A stretch of DNA of 64,000 nt from Glebionis coronaria (GCA_025667525.1 CM046878.1:95929237-95993236), one strand, 5' to 3'. Numbered from the stretch's first letter, positions 45,959 through 55,870 are shown. Notes: generated from the sequence alone by a model not told the origin. Program-made: numbers and translations.

Positions 45959-48900
45959 ATGGCTGCTCTTGCTTATCAACCTGCTCATAATCGAGTTGCT
46001 TATCTGGGTGATGGTCCTAATCGTGAACATTTTGCTGATATCTTGGAGTTTATTGAAGCTTCAAACTTAAGGTTTGCATTTACTGTTTGTCCTACCATAT
46101 ATGATAGTGTGGTACGTCAATTTTGGGCGTCTGCTGAGCTTGTGAATGTGGCTGGACGTCCACGAGCACTCCATGCTACCATAGATGGACGTGCTTATGT
46201 GGTCACTGAAGCATCTATTCGCTCTTCTCTTCATCTTCAGGATGAGGGGGGTGTTGTATCACTTCCCAATTCGGAAGTATTAGAGGGTATGGCTGCCATA
46301 GGTTATGAACATGGGGGGAAGTTTAACTTCCAAAAGAATAGGTTTTCCCCTCAGTGGAAGCTTCTGGTTCACTATTTAATCCATTGTCTGAGTCCCAAGT
46401 CGGGGAGTTGGGATGCGTTCCCTACTCCTTTGGCTACTGGTCTTATATGTTTAGCCCAGGGTAGAGTGTTTAATTTTTCACATTATTTATTTGAGGGGAT
46501 GGCTAGTAATTTGTCAACTGCTGGTTCTAGGAAGAAATTTCTTATGTACCCTAGGTTTATTCAACAAATACTTGTTTGCATTCCACGTGATAGGGCTGAG
46601 CATGTACCATCTAAACTAACAGCGAAAGTGTATTACAATATGATGAATGGGTTTACTGGGGATTGGAGGCCCCTGACTCAAGCCATGATGGGGTTGGCTC
46701 AGGGTCCTATAGGTCAGGAGGATGAGGCTCCTGAGTTGGTTGTGTTAGATGATGACCCCATGGAGGAGGAGGAGGCTCCTGCTGGTGGTGACATTCCTGT
46801 GGTAGAGGAGGAGCTAGTTGAGGAAGTGGTGGTTGAAAAACCATCCCCTTCCAAGGCTGGTCCTTCCTCCGTTCCACACCAGTCTCCATTTGTGGAGACC
46901 CCACCTCCTAGCCCTGCCCCACACTCGACTGATATCCCGTTTGCTGCTAGTTCTCCACAGGTTGACCCAAATGTTGCTTCGGGCTCCCGTGATGCTTTCT
47001 CTGAACCAAGTTCTCTTGGTGGGCAGGCGGAGGAGCCTACTACACTGACATCTTTGCTAGATCTTATGCACAGGTACCATGAGAGGATGCTTTGTTTGGA
47101 AGCTGACTTGAACCAACATCGGAAGCTCACAAGGGAGTTTGTTCTTCCTCTGGTCGATCGTATAAAGGTATTGGAGAATCGACAGCGTCGTCGCAAGAAG
47201 CATGTGGTTCTTTCAGATTCTGAGGATGAGGGCGCGGAGAATGTTGAGGATGGCTTGACGTTGCTGGCAAAGGCTGCCTTTGCTGATAAAGTTTATGATG
47301 ATCTGCCCGGTCCTCCAATGTCCTCCAATGCTCCTTCTTCTAGTGCTATTCCCCCTTCTATGGGTGGTGATTCTGATGCTGCTGCTGGTTCTCATGCTGG
47401 TCCCTCTCATGATCCGAAAGGAAAAGCTCCAATGACTGATTCTCCATCTCCCACCCGCAAGCGCACTCGTCGACAGCTTGAAGAAGAAAGACTTGGTGAA
47501 GAGGCTGCTCGTCGGGTTCAGGCTGAGATTGATGAGGAGGATAGAGCTGCTGAGGAAGAGCTCCGTGAGCGAAGGCGTGCGCAAATTCAGCATGATGCTA
47601 TGCACTAGACTGATGGTGAATGGATGCAAGTGTTGACTGTTCTCACTCGGGATTATGCTCAGTTTAAAGATCTGTTGGGTGATGATGTTGATGAACACAA
47701 TTGTATTCCGCGTGCTATGGTGATGATGCGTAAGCATCAGTTGACTCTTGCTGAAGAACTCAAGAAATAGCGAAGGAACAGACCTCTTTCTCGGACTGAG
47801 TAGCGCCAGCAGATGCAACGTTATGTAAAATATCAATCTGCTGCTCATTTCAATGCTCCGTGGTCTTGGGCTCGTGTGCGAGCTTTGACATTTGATGAGC
47901 TTAAGGTTCTTTATGAGAAGATGGTGAAGCGTCAGAGTCAACCTATACCGGAAAGATTTATTTACCATCCTCGTGGTGTGACTGCTTCTATGCCTGCTGC
48001 TTCAACTGCTCCTTTGTTTGTACCCACTCCTGGTTCTGATGGTGGTCCTTCTGGTTCTGGTGCTGTTTCTGTTGGTCCTTCTACTACACCCTTGGTTGCT
48101 CCTATTGGTTCTACTGCTGGTCCTGCTACTACCATCTTTGTTACGACCACCACCACTCATGCTTCCACCACCACACCTGTTCCTACTACCACCATCCATG
48201 TTCCTGCAAGTGCTTTTGTTGATCCCACCATACCTACTGCTACTACATCTGATGTGCCATCTTCATCACCACAAGTTTCTGCAACACAACCTAATCCTAC
48301 TTCTGATGCAGCTCCTAGTGGTTCTTTGGGTGGACATGTTCATGAGTCTACTTCTACTGCTCCTCCTGCTGTTGCTGAAGTTCAGGTGAAGGTTGAATCC
48401 ACTCCTTCGGCCCCCACGCCTCGACGTTCCACTCGCCAGAAACTTACTCGTCGTGTTCGCCGCGGTAAATCAGTTCCTTTTGAGAAACGTGATCCTGAGA
48501 ACTTAATTGATGCAGCTTCGGATAGCGATTCTGACTTACCCTTGGGCAATGGAAGTATTACGGGGTATACGGTTGAGAGGTCTACGACACTTCCTGGTGG
48601 CGTCTCCCATCGGATAACTTTGAGTGATGGGACTGTGCGAATGGTCACGGGTTTGCAGGGTGTGTTATCGTGGGTTGACCGTATGGATCTTATGGCGTTG
48701 TTTGGGCTTGTTGATTCTAGTATGCCGTTTAACCCCATGGCGGTGTCTTCCTGGCCTGGTATCCGTCTTTGGGCCGATCTCAAGCTTATGTTGGATCCTC
48801 CTCCATCTGCTACTCCTTTGGGCGTATGGAAGGATCAAATGCAATGGGAGATTGTTCGCTAGAAGCTTTATGCTGGATGTGAAGTTCATGTGTTGGAGTT

Positions 48901-49096
48901 AGGTTCTGGTCATGTGGTGTTTATGTTGACAGATGTTGTGTATCCTTTGACTATTTCTTCCATGGAAGCAATGCTGGCAAGTCACTTGCAGATTTCTACT
49001 GCTCCTTCTGGGAATGAGTCGAGTATGGCTACATCTTTGGTGGAGGGTATTCAAGCACGGTTGCTAGCGGATAAGAAGGCGGCTTCTGGTATGTAA
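45959..49096 (+). pseudogene. Extra 3' ORF of the copia element with four in-frame TAG codons
   Basis: Starts at CCATGGCTG. The frame stays open for 1046 codons to TAA at 49094-49096 except for TAG at 47606, 47768, 47801 and 48860. Residues ~35-215 share the FWAS/FWAT, CLSPKSG / CLTPKTSG and FxYPRF(I) landmarks of the ORF at 1168 (plant-transposon domain). Then come an acidic Pro-rich linker, a coiled-coil/basic region with RRRKKH, Ser/Pro-rich low complexity, a second basic segment and a Thr/Pro-rich repeat. Function unknown. Either a decayed gene or one that relies on TAG read-through. Internal ORFs 45959-47608 and 47813-48862 are fragments of this single frame. Confidence 0.78.
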
Positions 49097-50078
49097 GGTG
49101 AATGGGTTGTAAGTATTTATACTTTGAATTTTTGTTCTTATTTTGATTCTTTTCACCAATAGGTACAGTGATTGGTGACTTTTATTCTTTATAGTTAAAA
49201 AAAAAAATATCACGCACACAAATTAAAAAAAAAAAAAAAATAAAGAAAAAAAAAAATACTTTTTATATAATATCTGCTTATACTTTAACACAGTTTAGCT
49301 TTTATACTTGTACATAATATCCCTTGGCTGGTTCAAAATGTGGTTCCTGGTTTGAGTTTGTTCTGGTACTTGGTTTCACTTGGTGTTGGACGTGGTCCAC
49401 ACAACAAATGGTTCTCAACTTACTATGTCTCATCGACAAGAAAAAGTTGATTCACCTTGAGGGTACGGCTCCTGGTGCGATTATCAAATCCGTTGATGGT
49501 TGCCAGGTTACCTAAAACTGGATGGTTTTCACTTGCCACAGTCTTGGACTGAAAAGTGGCTAATCCAAGGGGGTACGGCTCTTGGTAAAGATCTTATCAA
49601 ATCCGTTGATAGCTGTAATAGCTTGCTTAAAGCTATAGGGTGTTCCACTCACCGATGCTTTATTGCTAAGAGTTGGCGAGTCCAGAGGGGTACGGCTTCT
49701 GGTAAAGACGCATCAAATCCGTTGTCGGCTGTGATGGTTTGCCTAAAATCATCAGGGTACTCCCACTCACCATTGATTCACATTCTAAGAGTTGGGTTGG
49801 GTTCTAGTCTCCCAGGGTGATGCTTATTCCATCAGAATGACTAGCTAGCCCAAGAGCGAGCAGCTACTTGGCAAAGGCTAATCAAATCTGCTCATGTTGC
49901 TGAAAAGATTCAACCTGATGCTGATTTGTTACAAGCTTTGGAGAAGCTTCTAGTGTTTCATGCGGCTGTTCTTCTGATTCTTATCTTGTTGATGCTGCTA
50001 TTTGTTTTGCTGATTCAATCCTCGGGTTTTCTTTGCACGTTTTCCAGGAAACTTGAACTCAACAGGTCAAATTCAAGT
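49097..50078. repeat. copia 3' non-coding region with diverged ~115-bp repeats
   Basis: Contains A-rich tracts at 49196-49256. Three or four diverged direct repeats are marked by GGGTACGGCT(C/T)(C/T)TGGT at about 49459, 49570 and 49688, each followed about 20 bp later by ATCAAATCCGTTG and a GGNTGT/AGCTGT word; a weaker fourth lies near 49860-49895. No gene. Confidence 0.7.
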
Positions 50079-50089
50079 TTAGGGGAGGA
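50079..50089 (+). other. Polypurine tract of the copia element
   Basis: TTAGGGGAGGA just before the LTR start TGTTAGGACC. Confidence 0.88.
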
Positions 50090-50090
50090 T

Positions 50091-50555
50091 TGTTAGGACC
50101 ATTGTAATAGTTATATGTAATAGGTAGACTAGGAGGTATGTAGTTCCTCCTGGTCCTAGTCGTAGTAGGAGCAAGTCCTGCTCCTGGTCCTAGTTGAAGT
50201 CAAACTTTATTAGTTACTTAATGTTCTGTTAGGATATGCATGAGATATGTTAGGAAAGGATATGCATATCAGTTTTACACGTTTTCATTAATGATGTATT
50301 AGGGTTTCCTTGTTGTATAAAAGGAACCTTAGGCAGAAGGGTTATACACACCTTCACAAAACGTAGTTCTAGTCTTTATCAATATTAGAAATCCTTAGAA
50401 AGGATCAAGTCTTTATAGTTATTCTGTTTCTCTTGTTTATATTTATATTCTACATTCATATTGTGTATAGAGTCTCTTTGTGATTTGACTTGTGATTACA
50501 GAAGTCATTCACCGGTCCTGACAGGCTGCAAGATCTACATCTTATAGACCCAACA
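50091..50555 (+). mobile_element. 3' LTR of the copia element
   Basis: 465 bp, three transitions relative to 27955-28419. TATA at 50314-50323. It is followed by the target duplication TCTTT (50556-50560). Confidence 0.97.
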
Positions 50556-51247
50556 TCTTTATTGTAATCCCTTGATATCGTAGGTTTTGACTTATAAAAA
50601 GGGGTTTCTGGGACGTTAGGTAAGTTTGACATGAAATTTTTCCATTTATTTGAAAACAGTTTTTGAGTAGTATTATTATCATGTGTAGATGAATTATCAT
50701 CATATTCATTTCCTTCAAGTGTAGAAAACGCACTTGATGAACCTGGTTTTGTAAAATTTGCATAATTGTTATATCCAGAATCAACCTTTTCGTTATTAAT
50801 ATCTACGTTATTGTCATTTTCTTCGTCCGATAAAAAAGCAAATGAAGATCCTCGTTTTGTAAAATCAGCCTCATTTTTATATCCAGAATCTACAATATCA
50901 TTTTCTGAATCTTCATCAGTTTGTTCTTCTTTGTTTTGAAAATCGTTATCATCGAAAAAATTAAACATTTTTTTTTGTAAACGAACATACAAGTTGGGTA
51001 TTTCGTTAGGAGACGAACAAGCACATTCAACAAAAAAAGATACCTCATTGTCGTCAGTAATATCTAGCATACTATCAATTGAAGAAAGTTTGACCGAAAG
51101 TTGTATTTTTTCACCGGGATTCAAATTGAACTTGTTGTATATCATCTCAAGTAACATTGAGTACGTCATATCTGCACGCAACATAGCACCCCGTTCCTGA
51201 TCTCGAAAGTGAATTATACATTTGAATGATTTTTGCTTTGAATACAT
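50556..51247 (-). pseudogene. MULE transposase exon 1, 5' part (PB1-like N-terminus), cut by the copia element
   Basis: ATG at 51247. Residues 1-~95 form the PB1-like N-terminal domain typical of plant MURA-type transposases (LRADMTYSMLLEMIY, closing LYVRLQKK). An acidic Asp/Glu/Asn-rich linker follows, with a duplicated VDSGY-N/K-N-ADFTK-type segment (about residues 120-175). The frame reaches the insertion at 50556 and continues in phase at 27954. The open frame running on to 50456 is LTR sequence. A TATA-like GATATAAATG lies near 51281-51291, and three 77-bp module repeats lie upstream. Confidence 0.87.
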
Positions 51248-51303
51248 TTTAAAAAGTTACGGTTTAATCGTTGTTAGGATAAACATTTATATCTCATTTA
51301 AAG

Positions 51304-51525
51304 AGATAGTCGGGAGTGTTTTAAAGAGAGCATCAAAAAATGACAGTGACTTGTCTAATGATTGTCAGTAATAATTAAAAAGATAGTCGGGAGTGTTTTA
51401 AAGAGAGCATCAAAAAATGGCAGTGACTTGTCTAATCATTGTCAGTAATAATTAAAAAGATAGTCGGGAGTGTTTTAAAGAGAGCATCAAAAAATGGCAG
51501 TGACTTGTCTAATCATTGTCAGTAA
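51304..51525. promoter_or_regulatory. Upstream 77-bp tandem module of the transposase gene
   Basis: Three tandem copies, starting 51304, 51381 and 51458. Unit: AGATAGTCGGGAGTGTTTTA, then AGAGAGCATC, CAGTGACTTGTCTAATCA and TTGTCAGTAA. The core CAGTGACTWGTCTAATCA recurs in the 80-bp repeats at 52925. TCGGGAGTGTTTTAAAGAGA matches TCGGGAGTATATAAAAGAGA at 59219. Confidence 0.8.
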
Positions 51526-51713
51526 AAACATTCATTCAAAACATTTTTTTTTGCATGTAAACATTAATAAATAAAAAATTTCATTTTAAACATTATATTA
51601 CGAAATAAAAATTTAAAATCAAATTTTAAGTTTTTGATTAAGACAGAATTGAAATAACATAACCTATTACATAGAAATACAACTTTTTAAACAATGCATA
51701 AAGGTAAAATACA

Positions 51714-52832
51714 TTATGCAATTATATCACTAAATGGACGGTTTAAAAGGAATAAAGATTCCTTGTACGGGCCTACCATAAACGAACCCGGGATTCCTTC
51801 AATAGCTTCGTTGTTATTAAAGGTTCCCATATCATGATTCCATGTTTCTAGTATGTGTGGTTGACCGTATGGACCAATGCTCATCTCAAAAATTAGGGTA
51901 TCATCATTTGTGAATCCCAAAATTTTGGGTCTATGTTCAATTGGCATAGGGAGAAAATAATGCAATGGACCAACACTAACAATTCCACTGTTCAACAATA
52001 AATCCCATGCCATTGCACTCCTACCGTATTCCCAAGCTGTACTACCACCAAGGACAAGAGTGTTTTCAGATTGGGTAACCGTGAATGGCGGTGGAATGTG
52101 ATTAATGATTTCTTGAGGAACATCTTGGACTAAGATTTGATTGGTAAGCAAATCAAATGACACGATCACGTACCTTCTGTGAAGATAACCTTGATCACAA
52201 ACGTATTTTGCACAAGCTGACCAAAATATTTTACCATCAACAACTGCATGACTACCCCTCTTAATTCTAATAGTAGCATCAGGAAAACCAACAAAGTCAA
52301 GATTGGTCCATGACCGGGTAGTCATTCGAAATACTGATACAGACCATTTACCCTGACCATTTATAGCATAATTAATTTTGACAATAGTTGGATCTTGTGT
52401 TGGTTGATACACCCCAAACCCAAAAATTCTTTTAGTAGCAGGAGGTTCAACTTGTTGGAATGGTGTCAATATGGTTACCGACTTTGACATACACGGGTTC
52501 CATAACAGAAGTGCAACATCATTGGTAACTAAAAAACACCAAATCCCCTCTGACGTTGCAAGTGCCTTCAGAGCAGGATCATTAATTGTAGAATTTGTTG
52601 GTGTAAATGTTAAGTCAGCATCAACCCTGTACATTTGACTTTCATCTGTTTCCCTAAATTGTAAGATGAAACTACAATAATCAACTTCACGCGAACCAAA
52701 CCGACGAATAAAACTTCGTCGATCAATGCAAGATTTCCATCGCTTAGATACAAGACGAAACCTGCGCAAAGACTCTACAGGCAACCTAACCATGATTTCT
52801 CTTTGAATGTCAAAGGGAATGTAGTCAGACAT
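51714..52832 (-). CDS. F-box protein with F-box-associated domain (MULE cargo, intact)
   Basis: 372-codon intact ORF, single exon. The N-terminal F-box is IPFDIQREIMVRLPVESLRRFRLV then SKRWKSCI (residues 4-~36). A beta-rich F-box-associated domain follows (~90-330: FGFGVYQP, VSVFRMTTRSW, IVSFDLLTNQ, PKILGFT, and a closing FMVGPYKESLFLL). Plant proteins of this layout are substrate receptors of SCF ubiquitin ligases, with the F-box binding SKP1. The target is unknown. It is divergently oriented to a decayed paralogue, with an 80-bp repeat array between. A minus-strand TATA-like CTATTTAAG is at about 52893-52901. Being intact beside a dead paralogue suggests recent constraint or chance. Confidence 0.88.
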   Translation of the reverse strand: MSDYIPFDIQREIMVRLPVESLRRFRLVSKRWKSCIDRRSFIRRFGSREVDYCSFILQFRETDESQMYRVDADLTFTPTNSTINDPALKALATSEGIWCFLVTNDVALLLWNPCMSKSVTILTPFQQVEPPATKRIFGFGVYQPTQDPTIVKINYAINGQGKWSVSVFRMTTRSWTNLDFVGFPDATIRIKRGSHAVVDGKIFWSACAKYVCDQGYLHRRYVIVSFDLLTNQILVQDVPQEIINHIPPPFTVTQSENTLVLGGSTAWEYGRSAMAWDLLLNSGIVSVGPLHYFLPMPIEHRPKILGFTNDDTLIFEMSIGPYGQPHILETWNHDMGTFNNNEAIEGIPGSFMVGPYKESLFLLNRPFSDIIA

Positions 52833-52924
52833 TTTTTATGTTTCTAAAAAGATTATGTGTATTTGTTTAACAAAAGCAATTTAAGTTGATACTTAAATAG
52901 ATCCATTTAAAGTGATACAATGAA

Positions 52925-53352
52925 GTCAGAATAAACAATGATATTTTTATACTCGGGAAATAATCCCTGAGACAATGTAAACTGTCAGTGACTAGTCTAA
53001 TCAACGTCAGAATAAACAATGATATTTTTATACTCGGGAAATAATCCCTGAGACAATGTAAACTGTCAGTGACTAGTCTAATCAACGTCAGAATAAACAA
53101 TGATATTTTTAAAATCGGGAAATAATCCCTGAGACAATGTAAACTGTCAGTGACTAGTCTAATCAACGTCAGAATAAACAATGATATTTTTATACTCGGG
53201 AAATAATCCCTGAGACAATGTAACTGTCAGTGACTAGTCTAATCAACGTCAGAATAAACAATGATATTTTTATACTCGGGAAATAATCCCTGAGACAATG
53301 TAACTGTCAGTGACTAGTCTAATCAACGTCAGAATAAACAATGATATTTTTA
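52925..53352. promoter_or_regulatory. 80-81-bp tandem repeats between divergent F-box genes
   Basis: Five full units and a partial one, starting 52925, 53006, 53087, 53168, 53248 and 53328. Each contains GTCAGAATAAACAATGATAT, the palindrome-like CTCGGGAAATAATCCCTGAG and CTGTCAGTGACTAGTCTAAT. Units differ by a few bases, so amplification is recent. Position and shared core words suggest a bidirectional promoter/enhancer. The minus-strand open frame 52867-53181 is only the repeat read through. Confidence 0.88.
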
Positions 53353-53440
53353 ATTTAAATAATCGACTTCACAAATATAAATTCTTAGAAGTTTTTGATT
53401 ATTTCCAAATTGTGATATCTCAAATATTTATAATTTAACA

Positions 53441-54567
53441 ATGTCTGATTATATACCGTTTGAAGTTCAAAGAGAAATAATGCTCAAGTCTGGTGTTGAC
53501 GATTTAGTTCGTTTTCGCAATGTTTGTAGGAGATGGCGTTATGAGATCCAAGGTAGGGACTTCATACGTAGTTATGGTTCACGCACCACAAATCCTTTTT
53601 TTTATATTTGGCATATAAGCAAGGTAATGATGGATACTTGTATGCGGTGCATAATGATCGATTTTGCACACGTATTCATTCTCAATTAAATCTAAATGCT
53701 CTTAAGCCAATAGCGACTTCAGAAGGTATATGGTGCTTCGCGTATGCTGATGATATGGCTCTTGTATTGTGGAACCCTTCAATATAAAAGTGTGTTTCTA
53801 TTATTCTACCAAACTTCGTGTCTCAACCAAATTCACCAAAAATGATATTTAGTTTTGGTGTTCATCCAAGAACGTTAGACACAACCCTTTTGAAAATAAA
53901 CTACCCCCTATACTCACAGGGACCATGGTACGTTCATGTGTTTACACTAAGGTCAAATAGATGGACCAGTATTCCTATTGATCGTTTACCACGTGATAGC
54001 ATTCGAATAAAAAGGAAAGGGCAAGCAGTGGTTGGTGGTAAAAATTTTTGGGTGGGCTTTGAATATTTAAATCCTGAGGGTATTTTTTCAGATAAAGTTT
54101 ACTTAATTGTCTCGTTTGATTTACTTGCTAGACGATTTCATGTACAAAACATTCGTGAAACTATTACTTCAATGATTCCCCCACCGTTTTATGTTACTAA
54201 TCTTGGAACCTCACTTGTAATTTCTGGAAGTTACATTCATGAAGATGTGAGGATTATTTGTGCATGGCTATTAGGAATTGATGATGCTGGTTTTATTAAT
54301 TCAACTACATTACTATTCACTCGGGTGATGCCCTATTATGATCTGCCAAAATTATTAGGCTTTACAATTGATGGAGAGCTAATAATTGATGCTGATGTCA
54401 ACAGAGTAATGTTTCTTAATGTTGTGCAAGTGTACAACCAAAATTCGCAAGCATTTCAAAACCTTGGAGCTATGCAAGGAAATCGTGGCTCATTCATCGT
54501 TGGTCCATACAAGGAATCCTTAATTCTGGTTGACCGACCACAAAATGAGGTTATATACGGAAATTAG
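53441..54567 (+). pseudogene. F-box gene, decayed paralogue
   Basis: Starts MSDYIPFEVQREIM and aligns along its length with the F-box protein at 51714-52832 (SEGIWCF, WNPS, FSFGVHP, IVSFDLLAR, PPPF, closing VGPYKESL). A one-base loss near 53621 shifts the frame after the F-box. A TAA at 53785-53787 interrupts the associated domain. The remaining C-terminal frame is open to 54567. It is the only MULE gene on the plus strand, so the pair arose by inverted duplication. Confidence 0.87.
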
Positions 54568-54845
54568 GTTTCTATTAAGACGTTATGTGTTTTTCAAATA
54601 ATTTCAGTGTTTACAATATGTCTTTGTGTTTTGTGTTCGTGCAAGTTACTATGTTATGTACTGTACAATGTTTTCTAATCAATGTAATATATGGTTTGCA
54701 ATGACACACTAGATTGTTGTCAAACACCGTAACAATTATTAAATTTATTCAGCAATGAAACACTAGAAAACAACACAAATACAGCCATAAACTAAAAGTA
54801 CACATACAACATCTCCTTATAAAAGAACACAAGGTAAAACATAAA

Positions 54846-55547
54846 CTAAAAATAACCATAAATGACATTGTTGTCAAACACCGTAACAATGTTTTTCAAG
54901 GTGATGTTAAGATAATATTCCATTGGTTTGGGGTTAAACACGGACACGTTTTTTAGTATCAACACAGCTCCAACTACTATTGACTTTTTGTATGCCTCTT
55001 TTTCAATAACTTTGTGATGAACTGTACCAGCAACAACACCAGATGTATCTTTAAGTGTTACACTTAGGTCGCCAATTGAATTTAGGTTACAACTTTTAAC
55101 TACCGCAACAACTCTTTCAAGTTTCCCTTTAGGTGTCATAAAACTTTTTATGTCACCTAAAAAACCGATCACACTACTGCCTTCATCAGCTAAATACTGT
55201 ATTGCGCAAATCCATGGGTCACGCGTAAAATGATCATCCTCACTTGCATCTTCAACTATTTTCTTCACATAATCTTGGGTAGATGTTCCAACAACATCAC
55301 CAACTTCTTTTGTCACTGTTGCTTTTTTATACTTTGCTTGCTGAAGAATACCAGCCGGTCCTGGTATGATCCTCAATGGTTCTTCAACACTAGTTGGAAA
55401 AACAACCGGGGTCAAAGGAAGGGGCTGGTTGGGTTGTGAAGCAATTAGACGACCTGGGGAGGAAGTACGTGCCATATTAGGTTGTGTGGCGGAACCAACA
55501 AAATTGTACAAATTCTTTGGGTAACGAGAATTGTTATCTTCAGCCAT
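54846..55547 (-). CDS. HROB-like homologous-recombination OB-fold protein (MULE cargo)
   Basis: 233 codons from ATG at 55547 (MAEDNNSRYP); the longer frame to 55568 begins with TTG and is not preferred. After a disordered Pro-rich N-terminus comes RIIPGPAGILQQAK, then W.CAIQYL, VVAVVKSCNLNSIGDLSVTL, TVHHKVI and VGAVLILKNVSVFNP. These are the landmarks of the OB-fold domain of HROB (C17orf53-like, DUF4539). In animals HROB recruits the MCM8-MCM9 helicase in recombination repair; the role of the plant family is less clear. Intact. TATA box CTATATATACAT (minus strand) at about 55589-55600. A TCGGGAA box lies at 55619. Captured host gene or element-specific accessory. Confidence 0.8.
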   Translation of the reverse strand: MAEDNNSRYPKNLYNFVGSATQPNMARTSSPGRLIASQPNQPLPLTPVVFPTSVEEPLRIIPGPAGILQQAKYKKATVTKEVGDVVGTSTQDYVKKIVEDASEDDHFTRDPWICAIQYLADEGSSVIGFLGDIKSFMTPKGKLERVVAVVKSCNLNSIGDLSVTLKDTSGVVAGTVHHKVIEKEAYKKSIVVGAVLILKNVSVFNPKPMEYYLNITLKNIVTVFDNNVIYGYF

Positions 55548-55616
55548 ACTAATTGATTTATTTAACAAAATATGTTGGCATTTAACATATGTATATATAG
55601 TGGTTAAAATAATTAA

Positions 55617-55710
55617 GGTCGGGAATTTTTTTAGAAGACAAACATAAATTCATTGTATTGTCACACTAACAACTTTAAATGTCAGGGTTGTGTCACATCA
55701 ATGTCAGTAG
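55617..55710. promoter_or_regulatory. Degenerate promoter module upstream of the HROB-like gene
   Basis: GTCGGGAATTTTTTTAGAAG at 55618, then ATTGTCACACTAAC and AATGTCAGGGTTGTGTCACA with ATCAATGTCAGTAG. Order and words resemble the modules at 51304 and 52925 but with more divergence. Confidence 0.45.
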
Positions 55711-55870
55711 CGTTTTTTTAATTGATAAGTCACATCTATGCCAGGAGCTTTTTTTCTTAAAAACTTTGATTTATGAATATTACTAAATAACAACAAACAT
55801 ACAATTTCAACGAAATAAAATAAAAACCAGAAAATTTTATTTTTAACTCTTAGAGATTGAAAGCTAACAT

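Larger units (their letters stand above)
27955..50555 (+). mobile_element. Sirevirus-like Ty1/copia retrotransposon (22.6 kb with nested gypsy; ~12.2 kb alone)
   Basis: Identical-length LTRs (465 bp), 5-bp duplication TCTTT, Met-tRNA primer site, large gag, integrase before reverse transcriptase (copia order), an extra 3' ORF and a polypurine tract. The large gag, long element, extra ORF after pol and repeated PPT-like motifs fit the Sirevirus lineage. It is inserted in the opposite orientation to the MULE transposase. It cannot be fully functional: gag is split by a gypsy element, pol has a one-base deletion and the extra ORF has four TAG codons. Confidence 0.93.

Noticed and set aside
50456..50555. 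C-terminal extension of the transposase frame
   Set aside because: This is copia LTR sequence that happens to stay open; the true gene is cut at 50556.
52867..53181. 104-codon repetitive minus-strand ORF
   Set aside because: Translation of the 80-81-bp repeats; the unit is a multiple of three by chance in part of the array.
54568..54845. Possible terminators or extra exon between the F-box pseudogene and the HROB-like gene
   Set aside because: Only AT-rich sequence; the words ATGACATTGTTGTCAAACACCGTAACAAT at the gene end are partly repeated at 54710-54740, but no function can be assigned.
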